A stretch of 64,000 nucleotides of DNA from Agapanthus africanus (lineage: Eukaryota; Streptophyta; Magnoliopsida; Asparagales; Amaryllidaceae). How positions within the stretch are numbered: the first letter of the stretch is position 1; each line of letters opens with the position of its first letter. The position numbers and the translations under genes were made by a program. Shown here piece by piece: positions 1 through 12,234 of this stretch. The stretch lies in contig JASDDO010000018.1 in the NCBI GenBank assembly GCA_030015575.1, forward strand, positions 228,145,138-228,209,137, given 5' to 3'. The notes beneath the pieces were generated by a model that saw nothing but the letters and a program-made list of their open reading frames with translations, was not told the DNA's origin and searched no databases.

Positions 1-249
1 GAAACAAGTTTCTCAAAACCATTACTATTATCTGAATACCATTCACAAGAATCTATATCTTCGATACTTGCGACATCTGGTTCTCTACTTTATTCTTATA
101 CCCACAACTTCTCAAAACTTAGACATTGTATTTCTATGAAACACTTGTCTAATAACTAGAGAAGTCACAAGTAAACAGAACATAGTACGAGGACCTACCC
201 CTTTGTCCTTACGGACACTGGACAACATACAATACTCTGTATAAGCCCC
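1..249 (-). mobile_element. Non-autonomous copia element A, internal region (left fragment)
   Basis: This stretch matches B's internal region around 19050-19316 in the same orientation, and at 249 it is cut by the Athila insertion. The sequence resumes at 11458, where it aligns with B from about 19312 onward. The start of A lies left of the window. No open frame of note is present. Confidence 0.85.
245..249. repeat. Target-site duplication of the Athila element
   Basis: GCCCC at 245-249 is repeated exactly at 11458-11462, immediately outside the two LTR ends. A 5-bp duplication is normal for Ty3/gypsy integrases. Confidence 0.95.
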
Positions 250-1834
250 TGATTGATAGGATAAGTGCGTGTTCAAGTTCTAGTTTAAATACCGCAATCA
301 AGACGGTTTCGCACGTAGCTAGCCGGTTGAGTACGGGTCGTCCGCAGGGAGATGGGAATCTTTTTCTATGTGTTTTTCGACGAGTTAAGTCCGGTTGTTC
401 AGATTTTTTTGTGGTTATCTAAGTGTTAAGTTGATATTTAAAGAGAGCTTGTTAGGGTTAGGATTAGGTTAGTTTGAGTTAGGAGTCTCCACATCTTTCG
501 TTGCCCCTCTTAATATCGGTGTTACGGTAATCGGCAACAACGGGGATTAGCACGACTAGGAAAGAACTTGCGAGTATAAGCTAGGCTTTCCAACGCATAG
601 TCCTTCCTTTTGGTGCTTGTCCGTCCGTTCTTGGCTCTTATCCATAACCTCCGGTTAATTCAACCACAACCGGTCTCACTACGGAATCACCGCTATCACG
701 TAGGATAGGGTGCCGTAAGGAGCGGATTGTGGTTCAATTAACGGGAGTCGATTTAAGTTGTTGGGCAAGGAAAGAGTGAGAGAGATTTCCTTCTCTCAAA
801 CTTCCCTTATCCTACCCTAACAAGTATAAAACTACTCACACTTCATAATACGGAAAAATAAAACAAACAAAAGAGGAAGATAGAAAGAAGGAGACTAGAA
901 GAATACGACTAACTATTTGCGACCTCACCTTGGCGAGGATCAAGCGTAAGTATCATGGTCGTATGAATGATAAAGAAAAAGAGAGAAGAAAGAAACAATC
1001 AAGCAAATAACAACAACTACTTAACAATTAAAATTACAACAAATTACAACAAGTAAAGAAAGAGACAAGCATGATAATAAAAATGGTCTTCTTTATTCAT
1101 CACTCTTCACTCAAAAGCTCACTACAAGTTTAATGGAGAAGAGGTGAGAAGAGGAAGAAGAACAACACTAAAACTAGGCAAAATGAAATTACAAAATTGG
1201 ACCCTTTCCTTCACAAACTTCTGGGCTATTTATAGGCCAGAGAATGAAACCCTAGGGCAACCACCAGAACCTAAACAAAAAGACCAAAACACCCCCCAAA
1301 TTTCTCCAGGTTTGGCGCCTAAAGGGACGCGGATCCGCGGCCTGAACCCACCTTTTGCCGCGGATCCGCGCTCTTATGGTGGAATTGGGTCATCTGCTTT
1401 TTTGTGGTGGCCTGATCTGCTGTGTGCTTGATTCTGGTATATATATTTTCTTATAATTGCTTCACGAATTTTCCAGAATTCTGTTGAGGGAAAGGTGGAC
1501 TTTTTGTCAAGATTTTGTCATGATTTGCCTCGAGCTCCGCGTAGATCTCTTGGATTTTGTGCTACCATTGAGCCTTGTGCATGAGAATGACATTGATTTG
1601 ATCTTTTGTCTTCCTATTGATATCTGGCAACATACGGATGAAGAGCAGAGACCGTGTTTTTATCTGTGGTTGGCAGGAACCCGGATTTTTTCGTGTTTTC
1701 CATGAATTTCACCGTTTTAGAACCGAGAACCTGTATCCTGCATTTGACTAGCAAACACGGCTCAAGAGTATCTACGGATATGCAAATGTGATAAAAATTG
1801 GGCGGTATGAAAATGTAAAAATCTGATATGAACA
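250..1834 (-). repeat. Athila 3' LTR (left copy)
   Basis: The repeat starts TGATTGATAGG and ends TGAACA, so it keeps TG...CA ends. It is nearly identical to 9876-11457, and similarity stops at exactly these ends. A TATA-like motif on the minus strand lies at 1226-1236, and a pair of GC-rich palindromes at 1328-1340 and 1358-1370. The small open frames inside the repeat are not considered genes. Confidence 0.95.
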
Positions 1835-1850
1835 AATACCCCCAAACTTA
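1835..1850 (-). other. Athila polypurine tract
   Basis: On the minus strand this reads TAAGTTTGGGGGTATT, directly before the 3' LTR, the position where plus-strand DNA synthesis is primed. A perfect hairpin (arms TTTGCTCG and CGAGCAAA at 1854-1861 and 1865-1872, 3-nt loop) lies just upstream in element sense. Confidence 0.85.
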
Positions 1851-3280
1851 TCATTTGCTCGTCCCGAGCAAAGCCCATTTACTCACAAAAAATTTCCTAA
1901 CCTCACTTTCGCAGGGAACGCGATTGCACTGAGCATGTGCAACAAGCCGTTAAACCTCTAGGTGTCCCTAGTAGGAGGAGTGTTGTCTCCTGAGGGTTTT
2001 CAGCGGATACTACCCACAAAATCCGGTCAAGTTGGTTTGTAAAAATGACTAAGTTTCAAACCCTAAAGTTTTGTTTTAGAAAATAACAATTCTATAATCC
2101 TAAGTCTAGACTATCGAACCTTTATTTTTCACACCTCGCTTCTTATTTAACTACAGATTTTATATGTCTTTACGTGCAGTGCAAATAGGGTCGTCAAGTT
2201 CCAGAAGGATCGATTAAAGTCATCATGTCACACAATAAAGCCCAGATAACAATTTTTAAAAGGATTACATAAGTTTTATAAAGAGTTAAGCATTTTTCAA
2301 GTTTCGTTTTCCAGTAAGGTTTTAACTTCAGAATTTCAATCTTCCATAACAGGAAACTAAGTCGTATTTTTCACTCCACCTTTTTCTTGTTTTCATTTCA
2401 TACACACCTCTGTGAACGTGCAATAGTCTTTATCAAAGAGTAAAACCTTCATATCTCCGTTAAATTTTTTTATAAAAGCTTGTCTTTTATCAAGATTATT
2501 CTCACACAAAGAACCGTTAGGAATTTTAACTCGGAGAGAACACTTGCTTAACTTTGTTTTAAACTGGACTTTCTAGGCTTCTTAGCGAGCTTTGGGCCAA
2601 TGCACCCAAACCTGTTGGTTTTAGGGCATTAGGTGTAGAAACACCCCAGCGGACTTAATTACTCAAGTTACCTAGGTCCAAAAACAGAAGACAGTTTGGC
2701 GCGAAAATCAGATGATTTAATACGAACGGAGATATAACCGGCAGTTCAATTATTTTTTTGGATAAAAGACGTGTTTAGTGGGTTTGGTGTGTAATCATTC
2801 CAATCAAGTTTCCGATGGGTTATTTTTCAGACTTAGTTCCAATTACGGCATCAATAATATTCCTTCATATTCGCTTTACTTCATAAACTATTCTTGACAT
2901 TACTTATTTCAGAACAAACCTATTTGATCCTCAGAAAATCATTTATCTGTTTAAAAGTTTAAACATGAAAGACTTGTCATCTAATTCCCAAAATCTTACG
3001 ACACGTGTAGTATGATGTAAAGACGTATATCAGCTATAGTTAACATCAAAGGAGAGTTATCTTTCAGGTTTTTCAAAATCCAAACATAAGATCTAGTTAT
3101 TCCTATTTTTTCAAACAAAAACCGTCGAATGTTGAATCCGAATTCTTCCACAAGCTAACTTGACAAAAAGTTTTTATATTTTTTAGAAAATTTTCAAATT
3201 TTTATGGATTTTATGGATTTAAATATGCAGATGCAAAATATACATATGAATGCGAAGGTAAGAAATGCGTACCGAGCGTA

Positions 3281-3315
3281 CCCCCAAACTTAAACTGGAC
3301 AGTGTCCTCACTGTC
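3281..3315 (-). other. Internal polypurine-like motif with hairpin, copy 1
   Basis: CCCCCAAACTTA at 3281-3292 is identical to the terminal tract at 1839-1850. It is followed by a perfect 7-bp hairpin, GACAGTG / CACTGTC, at 3298-3304 and 3309-3315. Confidence 0.6.
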
Positions 3316-3441
3316 GTTGCATGAAGAGATCAGTTTGAAGGTTCAAAATTGTCGGTTAGTGATATACAAATTTTATTTGTTTTTGTTTTTAAAGAAAAGA
3401 AAAAGAATATACACAAATATAAACAAAACGGTTTGTACATA

Positions 3442-3475
3442 CCCCTAAACTTATTTGGAACAGTGTCCGCTGTTC
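3442..3475 (-). other. Internal polypurine-like motif with hairpin, copy 2
   Basis: CCCCTAAACTTA at 3442-3453 is one base different from the terminal tract. It is followed by a 6-bp hairpin, GAACAG / CTGTTC, at 3458-3463 and 3470-3475. It lies about 110 bases beyond the end of gag-pol in element sense. Confidence 0.55.
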
Positions 3476-3587
3476 GTGGCTGGATAACCGAAGTTTGGAG
3501 GTAGGCAGAGGAAGATCATTCAGGGTAAACCGGCTCCTGTAAGAACAGGAGCTCCTCTGTTGGTTCGGCGCTAAGGTACGGTTTGCA

Positions 3588-6500
3588 TCAGTGTCCGTTC
3601 ACTTTGAAGAGTGAACCGTCCTTTGGATTCTCCAAATCCACAGCGCCCTGCGGATACACATTCCGCACAAAATACGGCCCTTTCCAGCGAGATCGGAGCT
3701 TTCCAGGATGGAAATGAAGTCGGGTGTCATAAAGCAGTACCTGTTGACCAGGTACGAAGGTTTTGCGCAAAAGGTGTTTATCGTGAAACACCTTCGTTCG
3801 ATTCTTAACGACAACCGCGTTATCGTAAGCCTCGTCCCTAAGCTCGCATTGTTCGTTCAGCTGCAGCTTCCGATGGCTGCCCGCGTCCTCAAGAGACAGA
3901 TTCAGCTCCTTAATCGCCCAAAATGCGCGATGCTCGATTTCGACAGGAAGGTGGCAGGCTTTTCCGTACACAAGCCGATAGGGAGACATGCCAAGGTCGG
4001 TCTTATAAGCGGTTCTAAATGCCCAAAGGGCATCAGTGAGTTTCAGAGACCAATCCTTACGGTTCTTGGAAACCGTCTTCTCCAATATCTGCTTGATTTG
4101 CCGATTTGAGACTTCGGCCTGCCCGCAGGTTTGGGGGTGGTAGGGCGTAGAAAGCTTATGATTAATGGAGTATTTCCGCATCAAGGCCTCGAAAGTCCTG
4201 TTGCAGAAATGACTTCCATTGTCGCTAATGATCGCTCGGGGGTGCCCAAACCGGGAGAAAATGTTTTCTTTAAGGAACCTAACGACAACCTTGTTGTCGT
4301 TAGTCCGGCTGGGCACAGCCTCGACCCATTTAGAGACGTAATCAACAGCTAGAAGAATGTACAAGTTCCCAAAAGAGCTGGGAAACGGCGCCATGAAGTC
4401 TATCCCCCAAACATCGAAAATCTCCACAACCAAGATCGGTTGGAGCGGCATCTCGTTTCGCCGGGATATCCGGCCCATGTGTTGGCACCGGGAGCAAGTC
4501 TTGCAATAATCGTGAGCGTCTTTGAAAAGTTGTGGCCAGTAGAAACCACATTGCAAGATCTTCTCAGCTGTCTTTCTGGGCCCAAAATGCCCGCCACACG
4601 CTTGATCGTGGCAAAAAGACAGCACACTCTTGAATTCTTCATCAGGGACACACCGACGGATAATCTGGTCGGGACAGTACTTGAACAAGTAGGGTTCGTC
4701 CCAGTAAAAGTGTTTTACTTGGGATAAGAAGCGAAGTCTGTCCTGACTCGACCATTCAGTCGGTAGTAATCCCGTGGCCAAATAGTTCACAATATCTGCA
4801 AACCAGGGTTCGCAAGATACTGTCAAGAGCTGTTCATCCGGGAAAACGTCATTGATCGGAATTAGAAGCGAAGGCGAAGAAGGAAGTCGTGAGAGATGGT
4901 CGGCAACCACGTTTTCACATCCTCGTTTGTCCTTAATGACAAGGTCAAACTCTTGAAGCAAGAGGATCCAACGGATTAATCGAGATTTTGCATCTTTCTT
5001 CGCAAATAGATGGCGCAAAGCTGAATGGTCCGTGTAGACAATGACTGGAGAGCCGATGAGGTAGGGCCTGAACTTTTCTAGAGCAAATACAACAGCTAAG
5101 AATTCCTTCTCAGTCGTTGTATAATTGAGTTGGGCGTCGTTCAGGGTTCGGCTCGCGTAATAGATTACATGCGGCATCTTGTTGATGTGCTGTCCAAGGA
5201 CAGCACCGATGGCAAAGTCGGATGCATCGCACATAAAATCGAATGGGTGCGTCCAGTCAGGAGAAGAGAGAACGGGAGCAGAAGTGAGTGAGCGTTTCAG
5301 TGACTCGAATGCAGTCACACAGCTCGAGTTGAAGTCGAAAGGCGTGTCCTTGGCCAGCAAAAGTGTCAAGGGCCTAGCAATCTTGCTAAAGTCCTTGATA
5401 AACCGTCTATAGAAACCGGCATGGCCAAGGAAGGCTCGGATATCTCTGACGCATCGGGGAGGAGGCAGATTGGAAATGACCTCAATCTTTGCTTTGTCAA
5501 CCTCTATGCCATTTTGCGAGATGATATGTCCTAAGACAATACCTTCGCGCACCATGAAGTGGCATTTCTCCCAGTTCAAAGTGAGTTTCTTGTCCTTACA
5601 TCGGGTAAGGACAGCGTCAAGATGCAGCAAACACTCGTCAAAGGAGTCGCCGAAGATGGAGAAGTCATCCATAAAAATCTCCAGAAATTTTTCCACCATG
5701 TCCGAAAAAATTCCCATCATACACCGCTGGAAGGTAGCGGGCGCATTGCATAACCCAAAGGGCATGCGTCGATATGCAAACGTGCCGAAAGGACAAGTGA
5801 AAGTGGTCTTGTCCTGGTCTTTTTCGGCGATGGGAATTTGATTATAGCCAGAGTAGCCATCAAGAAAACAATAGTACTCATGTCCGGCCAATCGTTCAAG
5901 CATCTGGTCAATGAAGGGTAGCGGAAAGTGGTCTTTCCGCGTTGCGGCGTTGAGTTTTCTGTAATCAATGCAAACTCGCCACCCAGTTTGGGTGCGAGTA
6001 GGGATTAACTCATTTGCCTCGTTGGTTATGACCGTGATGCCCGACTTCTTAGGGACAACGTGAATGGGGCTAACCCAATGGCTATCAGAGATAGGGTAAA
6101 TGATACCACTATCTAGACATTTGACGATCTCCTTCTTCACAGCCTCCTTCATGACTGGATTAAGACGTCTTTGTGGATCCCGGGCTGGTTTGGCATCATC
6201 CATCAGATGAATGTGATGCTCAACGATGAGGGGACTAATCCCCTTGATGTCCGCCATGGACCAGCCAAAAGCTTGCCTGTTGCTGTGCAAGACCGCGAGA
6301 AGGGCTTTCTCTTGCTCTGGAGCTAGAGAAGCCGAAATGATGACAGGGAGGGTCTCGTTCTCACCTAAGTAAGCATACTTAAGGTGAGACGGCAACGGCT
6401 TGAGTTCGAGCGTTGGAGGTGAAATGATGGAAGGCAAGACTGGTGCAAAGGTCTCGAACTCAAATGACTCCAGCAAAGGTTCAAAGCGAGTGTAGGCAAC

Positions 6501-9410
6501 CGAGTTGGATGGTTCAGGTAACTCATCCGGAAAGTCGAAAGATTCAAACTCGGGTTGTGCGCGGCTAAGATCGTTCAAGAATGTGAAACACTCGTATTCG
6601 TTGTCGGGCGCAGAAGCAGCAGCAGGTTCGAAGAGAAACGCACTAGTGGCGTCAAGATTATCGTGTTCAAACAGAAACTCCTCGAATTCACACTCTTCTG
6701 GTGTGATCTCCTGGATCGAGCAAACATCCAGTATATGAGCATTAGGTTCGGCGGGCTGATTCCCCAACCTAAAAATGTTGAGTTCAATCGTCATACTTCC
6801 AAAAGAGAGGTTCATTGAACCATTGCGACAATTGATCACAGCATTTGAGGTTGCGAGAAATGGGCGACCGAGTATCACCGGAATTTGATTCCGGGGGTTA
6901 GCTACAGGCTGTGTATCTAAGACAATGAAGTCGACGGGGAATATGAAGTCCCCGACTTTTATTAACACATCCTCTAGCTCACCCCTAGGATGGGTGATCG
7001 ATCGGTCGGCCATCTGGAGAGTGCAGTGGGTGGGTTTCAGCTCTCCGACGCCTAATTGCTCGTATACTGAATACGGAAGCAAGTTAACACTGGCACCAAG
7101 ATCTAATAGTGCGCGGTTGATGTTCTTATCCCCAATAGTAATTGAAATCGTAGGACAGCCAGGGTCCTTCCGTTTTTGTGGTAAAGATTGGGTAAGGGCA
7201 TCACTCACAGCACTAGCCAAGAAAACTTTCTTGGGTACCTGAGACTTCCTCTTTTTCGTGCACAAGTCCTTTAAGATTTTCGCGTAAGATGGGACTTGTT
7301 GGACAGCATCTAAAAGAGGAATGTTAATGTTAACTTGCTTGAATAACTCCAAAATCTTCTCCATTTGTGGATTTTGTTTGTTAGACCTCAACCGGTTTGG
7401 AAATGGAACATTTTGAAAATTGGTTGAGTCTAATGCTGGAGGAGGAGATTTTGGAGTTGGAACGGATCCCAGAATAGGTGTTTTCGTGGAGTGAGAAGTG
7501 GGTCCGTTCAGAGCAGAAGAAGAAGAGGGAGAGCCTTGTGAAGAACGGAGAATAGGCTCGGAAGACGAAGAAGAAGAAGGAGAAGAAGAAGAAGCAGCGG
7601 CCGGGGCATCATCGTTGATCCGTTTGCCAATGTTGTTTGGCAGCATCCTCCCTGATCTCAGTGTGGTCATGGCACTCACATTATGGTTTTGTTGTTCAAG
7701 AGCAACATGTGCATTATGTGGGTGACCGGGATTTGGAAGTGGCTGAGACGGGAGCTTCCCCTTCTCTCGCTCGCTCAAGGCCGCGTTCAGTTGTGCAATC
7801 TGGGCCTCGATGGTCTTGATGCTTTGCCCGTGTACGGCAGTGTGTTGCACTAAAGATTGAATTGAAGACTGGATGTTAGCGGTGGATTGAGTTGACTGTT
7901 TAACGAACGCCTCCAGACTTCGCTCGAGCGAGGAAACCTTATCGTTGTTGGACGGAACAAAGTTGTTGTTTGGTGGAAAAGAGTTGTTGGGTGCAAAGTT
8001 GTTCGTCTGGTTTTGGTAAGGTTGGGGTTGGAAGGGCTGCTGATACTGATGCTGAGTTTGTTGTGGCGCTTGTTGTTGCGGTGGAGGGGCCCTTTGGAAA
8101 TTGTTGCCCTGGAATTGATTCTGATTCTGATTCCAGGCGAAATTGGGGTGGTTCCTCCAACCGGGATTGTAGGTGGAAGAGTATGGATCATTCCTCGGTC
8201 TTTGCTGGAAGGCAGCATTAACCTGATCCTGTCCTTGCGAGGATGGATTGTAAGGACACTCTTCAGTCAAGTGGGAAGGATCGGAACAACAAGCGCAGAT
8301 GGTACGAAGGGGGAGAACAGGTGTGGGGGCAGGAGCAGAAAATTTGCTCTCTATTGCTTCAAGCTTTCGTGTTATTGCAGCCATTTCAGCTTTCATCGCA
8401 ATAGAGACATCGAGTTGGTGGATTCCTACCCTAGACTGACCGGTAGAAGTGGAGGTAGAAGAAGAAGAAGTCGGTCTAGTGCTCTCCCACTGTAGCGTTT
8501 GCTCCGCAAGATCGTCAAAGAACTGCCATGCTTCCTCGTCAGATTTGGATAGGAAGTGGCCCTGACAGATGGTTTCCAGCAACTGCTTCGTTGCTGGGTT
8601 CAGTCCCTCGTATAAGGTTTGGCAGAGCTGCCATTTCTCTATACCGTGGTGAGGACACTGAACAAGAAGGTCTTTGTATCGGTCAAAGCACTTCCAGAAG
8701 GGTTCAGAAGGAAGCTGGGAGAATTGGTTGATTTCATTTCGAATTCTTGCGGTCTTATGATTTGGATAGAATTTTTTCAGAAACACTTTAACAAACTCGT
8801 CCCAGCTGGTGATTGAGTGGGAAGCGGTGCTATACAGCCATTTTTCAGCGAGATCGCATAAAGTGAATGGAATGACCCGTAGACGTATAGCATCGTCCGA
8901 CAGCTGGGTTGTTTTCATCATGGCACAGACATTTTGAAATTTGTTAATGAAGATATAGGCATCTTCAGATTCAAGCCCATGAAAACGTGGAAGCATGTTG
9001 ATGAAATGGGGCTTAATTTCAAAGTTGTCCCCATTGGCCGGAGGAAGAGAAAGGCAGGTGGGAAGTGCAGAACGGGTAGGGTAGAAACGATCCTGGAGCG
9101 CAATTCGCTGCGGCGCTATAACAGGCGGAGGTGGTGGAAGATTGGTCTCCGTAGGAGGTGGAGCCAATCCAGGGGTGGTTAAAGAGATGTTCGGATTAAA
9201 TCCCGACATCGCGGAAGAAGAGGTTGGTGAAGGTGAAGGTGAAGGTGAAGATGTATGAACAGAATTCCGGTCAACGTCGGAGTTGGCCGGCAAAGGAAGG
9301 GGAGAAAGAGGAGTGGGCGGAGTATCGACTTCGGAGTCGATCGCGTAGTCGGTCGCGACTAACGTAACGCGGACTAGACGGGCGCTAGTGTCCCGAGTCC
9401 AAGCGGACAT
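3588..9410 (-). CDS. Athila gag-pol polyprotein
   Basis: A single open frame of 1940 codons. In order: a proline/serine-rich N terminus; a gag capsid-like domain at about residues 130-310; a CCHC zinc knuckle ([14 protein letters not shown]) near 375; a Q/N-rich stretch near 400-480; an aspartic protease with [12 protein letters not shown] near 770; reverse transcriptase at about 1140-1320 with the FMDDFS active-site block near 1250; RNase H at about 1385-1505; an HHCC zinc finger near 1600-1640; and an integrase core at about 1665-1770. It would encode the particle and replication proteins of the element. The start shown is the first Met of the frame. The frame shows no interruption and ends shortly after the integrase C-terminal region. 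Gag and pol appear fused in one frame, as is common in plant gypsy elements. Confidence 0.95.
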   Translation of the reverse strand: MSAWTRDTSARLVRVTLVATDYAIDSEVDTPPTPLSPLPLPANSDVDRNSVHTSSPSPSPSPTSSSAMSGFNPNISLTTPGLAPPPTETNLPPPPPVIAPQRIALQDRFYPTRSALPTCLSLPPANGDNFEIKPHFINMLPRFHGLESEDAYIFINKFQNVCAMMKTTQLSDDAIRLRVIPFTLCDLAEKWLYSTASHSITSWDEFVKVFLKKFYPNHKTARIRNEINQFSQLPSEPFWKCFDRYKDLLVQCPHHGIEKWQLCQTLYEGLNPATKQLLETICQGHFLSKSDEEAWQFFDDLAEQTLQWESTRPTSSSSTSTSTGQSRVGIHQLDVSIAMKAEMAAITRKLEAIESKFSAPAPTPVLPLRTICACCSDPSHLTEECPYNPSSQGQDQVNAAFQQRPRNDPYSSTYNPGWRNHPNFAWNQNQNQFQGNNFQRAPPPQQQAPQQTQHQYQQPFQPQPYQNQTNNFAPNNSFPPNNNFVPSNNDKVSSLERSLEAFVKQSTQSTANIQSSIQSLVQHTAVHGQSIKTIEAQIAQLNAALSEREKGKLPSQPLPNPGHPHNAHVALEQQNHNVSAMTTLRSGRMLPNNIGKRINDDAPAAASSSSPSSSSSSEPILRSSQGSPSSSSALNGPTSHSTKTPILGSVPTPKSPPPALDSTNFQNVPFPNRLRSNKQNPQMEKILELFKQVNINIPLLDAVQQVPSYAKILKDLCTKKRKSQVPKKVFLASAVSDALTQSLPQKRKDPGCPTISITIGDKNINRALLDLGASVNLLPYSVYEQLGVGELKPTHCTLQMADRSITHPRGELEDVLIKVGDFIFPVDFIVLDTQPVANPRNQIPVILGRPFLATSNAVINCRNGSMNLSFGSMTIELNIFRLGNQPAEPNAHILDVCSIQEITPEECEFEEFLFEHDNLDATSAFLFEPAAASAPDNEYECFTFLNDLSRAQPEFESFDFPDELPEPSNSVAYTRFEPLLESFEFETFAPVLPSIISPPTLELKPLPSHLKYAYLGENETLPVIISASLAPEQEKALLAVLHSNRQAFGWSMADIKGISPLIVEHHIHLMDDAKPARDPQRRLNPVMKEAVKKEIVKCLDSGIIYPISDSHWVSPIHVVPKKSGITVITNEANELIPTRTQTGWRVCIDYRKLNAATRKDHFPLPFIDQMLERLAGHEYYCFLDGYSGYNQIPIAEKDQDKTTFTCPFGTFAYRRMPFGLCNAPATFQRCMMGIFSDMVEKFLEIFMDDFSIFGDSFDECLLHLDAVLTRCKDKKLTLNWEKCHFMVREGIVLGHIISQNGIEVDKAKIEVISNLPPPRCVRDIRAFLGHAGFYRRFIKDFSKIARPLTLLLAKDTPFDFNSSCVTAFESLKRSLTSAPVLSSPDWTHPFDFMCDASDFAIGAVLGQHINKMPHVIYYASRTLNDAQLNYTTTEKEFLAVVFALEKFRPYLIGSPVIVYTDHSALRHLFAKKDAKSRLIRWILLLQEFDLVIKDKRGCENVVADHLSRLPSSPSLLIPINDVFPDEQLLTVSCEPWFADIVNYLATGLLPTEWSSQDRLRFLSQVKHFYWDEPYLFKYCPDQIIRRCVPDEEFKSVLSFCHDQACGGHFGPRKTAEKILQCGFYWPQLFKDAHDYCKTCSRCQHMGRISRRNEMPLQPILVVEIFDVWGIDFMAPFPSSFGNLYILLAVDYVSKWVEAVPSRTNDNKVVVRFLKENIFSRFGHPRAIISDNGSHFCNRTFEALMRKYSINHKLSTPYHPQTCGQAEVSNRQIKQILEKTVSKNRKDWSLKLTDALWAFRTAYKTDLGMSPYRLVYGKACHLPVEIEHRAFWAIKELNLSLEDAGSHRKLQLNEQCELRDEAYDNAVVVKNRTKVFHDKHLLRKTFVPGQQVLLYDTRLHFHPGKLRSRWKGPYFVRNVYPQGAVDLENPKDGSLFKVNGH

Positions 9411-9855
9411 ACACTAAACGAGTTTAGTATAGTCAAAGCGGAGAAGGTGAGGGTAAGAAAACGTCAATGAAGAAAGGCGATGGGCGTTGGTTGAAAATGG
9501 ATTTGGCGACAAAAGGGCAAGTTTTTATAAAAGTTTTTGATTTTTTCTTTTTTTTTTTAGAAAGAGATTTACAGAAGTATGTACGGAAATACGGCTTAAG
9601 CAATCACAAACAAGATATGCACAATCACGCCTAGATCTAGGGTAACCTAGGTCTACTAGACCCGCTCCTGAACTTGAACTCCGTATTTCCAACGTCTGTG
9701 GCGTCGATCTTGAGCTTCGTATTTCCTGCACACTTGCACAAAAACTAATCAAGAATAACAAGATGGTTTCTTTTACCAAGTATATTTTTTTTTTGGTTTT
9801 TTTTTTTTATACTTACAAATTAACCCGAAATTACACAAGGAAATAAACTACCGTC
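9411..9855 (-). other. Athila leader between primer site and gag
   Basis: An untranslated leader of about 450 bases containing poly-T runs near 9548-9558 and 9786-9808. The only open frame of note (84 codons, minus) has no recognisable domain. Confidence 0.75.
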
Positions 9856-9873
9856 TCCCCGGCAACGGCGCCA
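9856..9873 (-). other. Athila primer-binding site (Asp-tRNA type)
   Basis: On the minus strand this reads TGGCGCCGTTGCCGGGGA, starting two bases inside the 5' LTR. The sequence is the one usually annotated as complementary to the 3' end of tRNA-Asp in Athila and Tat elements. It primes minus-strand DNA synthesis and fixes the element's orientation. Confidence 0.9.
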
Positions 9874-9875
9874 TT

Positions 9876-11457
9876 TGATTGATAGGATAAGTGCGTGTTC
9901 AAGTTCTAGTTTAAATACCGCAATCAAGAAGGTTTCGCACGTAGCTAGCCGGTTGAGTACGGGTCGTCCGCAGGGAGATGGGAATCTTTTTCTATGTGTT
10001 TTTCGACGAGTTAAGTCCGGTTATTCAAATTTTGTTGTGGTTATCTAAGTGTTAAGTTGATATTTAAAGAGAGCTTGTTAGGGTTAGGATTAGGTTAGTT
10101 TGAGTTAGGAGTCTCCACATATTTCGTTGCCCCTCTTAATATCGGTGTTACGGTAATCGGCAACAACGGGGATTAGCACGACTAGGAAGGAACTTGCGAG
10201 TATAAGCTAGGCTTTCCAACGCATAGTCCTTCCTTTTGGTGCTTGTCCGTCCGTTCTTGGCTCTTATCCATAACCTCCGGTTAATTCAACCACAACCGGT
10301 CTCACTACGGAATCACCGCTATCACGTAGGATAGGGTGCCGTAAGGAGCGGATTGTGGTTCAATTAACGGGAGTCGATTTAAGTTGTTGGGCAAGGAAAG
10401 AGTGAGAGAGATTTCCTTCTCTCAAACTTCCCTTATCCTACCCTAACAAGTATAAAACTACTCACACTTCATAATACGGAAAAATAAAACAAACAAAAGA
10501 GGAAGATAGAAAGAAGGAGACTAGAAGAATACGACTAACTATTTGCGACCTCACCTTGGCGAGGATCAAGCGTAAGTATCATGGTCGTATGAATGATAAA
10601 GAAAAAGAGAGAAGAAAGAAACAATCAAGCAAATAACAACTACTTAACAATTAAAATTACAACAAATTACAACAAGTAAAGAAAGAGACAAGCATGATAA
10701 TAAAAATGGTCTTCTTTATTCATCACTCTTCACTCAAAAGCTCACTACAAGTTTAATGGAGAAGAGGTGAGAAGAGGAAGAAGAACAACACTAAAACTAG
10801 GCAAAATGAAATTACAAAATTGGACCCTTTCCTTCACAAACTTCTGGGCTATTTATAGGCCAGAGAATGAAACCCTAGGGCAACCACCAGAACCTAAACA
10901 AAAAGACCAAAACACCCCCCAAATTTCTCCAGGTTTGGCGCCTAAAGGGCCGCGGATCCGCGGCCTGAACCCACCTTTTGCCGCGGATCCGCGCTCTTAT
11001 GGTGGAATTGGGTCATCTGCTTTTTTGTGGTGGCCTGATCTGCTGTGTGCTTGATTCTGGTATATATATTTTCTTATAATTGCTTCACGAATTTTCCAGA
11101 ATTCTGTTGAGGGAAAGGTGGACTTTTTGTCAAGATTTTGTCATGATTTGCCTCGAGCTCCGCGTAGATCTCTTGGATTTTGTGCTACCATTGAGCCTTG
11201 TGCATGAGAATGACATTGATTTGATCTTTTGTCTTCCTATTGATATCTGGCAACATACGGATGAAGAGCAGAGACCGTGTTTTTATCTGTGGTTGGCAGG
11301 AACCCGGATTTTTTCGTGTTTTCCATGAATTTCACCGTTTTAGAACCGAGAACCTGTATCCTGCATTTGACTAGCAAACACGGCTCAAGAGTATCTACGG
11401 ATATGCAAATGTGATAAAAATTGGGCGGTATGAAAATGCAAAAATCTGATATGAACA
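9876..11457 (-). repeat. Athila 5' LTR (right copy)
   Basis: The 5' LTR of the minus-strand element, 1582 bp. It carries the promoter driving gag-pol and an 18-bp perfect palindrome, GGCCGCGGATCCGCGGCC, at 10948-10965 with a partner copy at 10981-10993. Confidence 0.95.
10849..10859 (-). promoter_or_regulatory. Probable TATA box of the Athila 5' LTR
   Basis: The minus strand reads CCTATAAATAG, a good plant TATA motif, about 600 bases from the LTR's upstream end (11457). If it is used, U3 is about 0.6 kb and R plus U5 about 0.95 kb. The same motif occurs in the left LTR at 1226-1236. Confidence 0.6.
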
Positions 11458-11850
11458 GCCCCCTGAGTTTGAATAACTCAAAACCTGTGCATCGTAAGTT
11501 GAAAACTGTACCCAGGCGATTTCCTCAAATATCACCAATTACAACGAAATCCGATATAATGAGGATGATTACCTTAATTCCCAATAACTTACTCCCACTC
11601 ATCATCTGTAACAACCATACAGATATGAGAATGAAACCTGGTAAATTCATACCCTGGAGTAAGTATTTAATCGGGAAATCAGTTTTCTATTAGCAATGCA
11701 CTGAAACATGAAAATGTTTCGTAGGGGTATCCTGGTATTCCTAGTAATGCCTCTTCCATAATCCAATTCATGACTATAACCGTATATCTCTTTGCCATCT
11801 CTCCAAATCCCTTTATTTGTCTTTAGTCGTTACCTTCTGTACACCATTGT

Positions 11851-12234
11851 TAGGCTAAGTGGTTTTCTTCCTTCCCTACCGTTCGGTACCAGCCTATGGT
11901 TTGGAAGAAGACTATCCAGTAAGCATAATAGGTGTACTCTCCTAATCTTAGGAGTGTTCGCAACTTGAGAGAAGGTGATGATAAAAGACAACTGAATAAT
12001 ACCTTATTCTATTTCTCCCGAACTGGGGAAAAAGGCAAAAGGTGAAAATAGGAGTGGCGATGAAGTACGAGGTTTGGTCATGAATTATAACAGTCGCAAT
12101 TTACTTTGCCCTCTTTCTAATCCCTTTATCTTGTCTTTTCATATTACCTTCTGCACACCCTACTTAGGCTAATTGGTTTTCATTATTCCTTACCTTTCGG
12201 CACCTGCCTATGGTTTGGAATAAGACTATCCAAT
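11851..12234 (-). repeat. Two-copy internal tandem repeat of element A
   Basis: A segment with CCTATGGTTTGGAA near 11891 recurs near 12208, a period of about 317 bases. The same duplicated block occurs in B (period about 408) and D (period about 409), so it belongs to the family. Outer limits are approximate. Confidence 0.7.

Larger units (their letters stand above)
1851..3587 (-). other. Athila non-coding region between pol and 3' LTR
   Basis: About 1.7 kb, AT-rich and without a substantial open frame on either strand. In many Athila relatives this interval holds an env-like frame; none is recognisable here. It contains two further copies of the polypurine-like motif, each beside a short perfect hairpin (3281-3315 and 3442-3475). 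Confidence 0.75.
250..11457 (-). mobile_element. Ty3/gypsy LTR retrotransposon, Athila lineage, looks whole
   Basis: An 11.2 kb element on the minus strand with two LTRs of 1585 and 1582 bp, an Asp-tRNA-type primer site, a polypurine tract, a 5-bp target duplication and one uninterrupted gag-pol frame. The Athila assignment rests on the pol sequence (protease, FMDDFS-type reverse transcriptase, an integrase without a recognisable chromodomain) and the primer site. By eye the LTRs differ at about ten positions plus one short indel, roughly 0.6%. That would be a few hundred thousand years at an assumed 1.3e-8 substitutions per site per year. It is inserted in the internal region of element A. 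No env-like frame is seen downstream of pol. Confidence 0.95.

Noticed and set aside
1144-1431. A 95-codon frame repeated in both Athila LTRs (also 10767-11054)
   Set aside because: It is antisense to the element, spans the TATA box and GC palindromes, and is kept only because the two LTRs are near-identical.
9548-9808. Poly-T runs in the Athila leader, considered as a poly(A) tail of a LINE or SINE
   Set aside because: No target duplication or retroposon body adjoins them; they read as part of the Athila leader.
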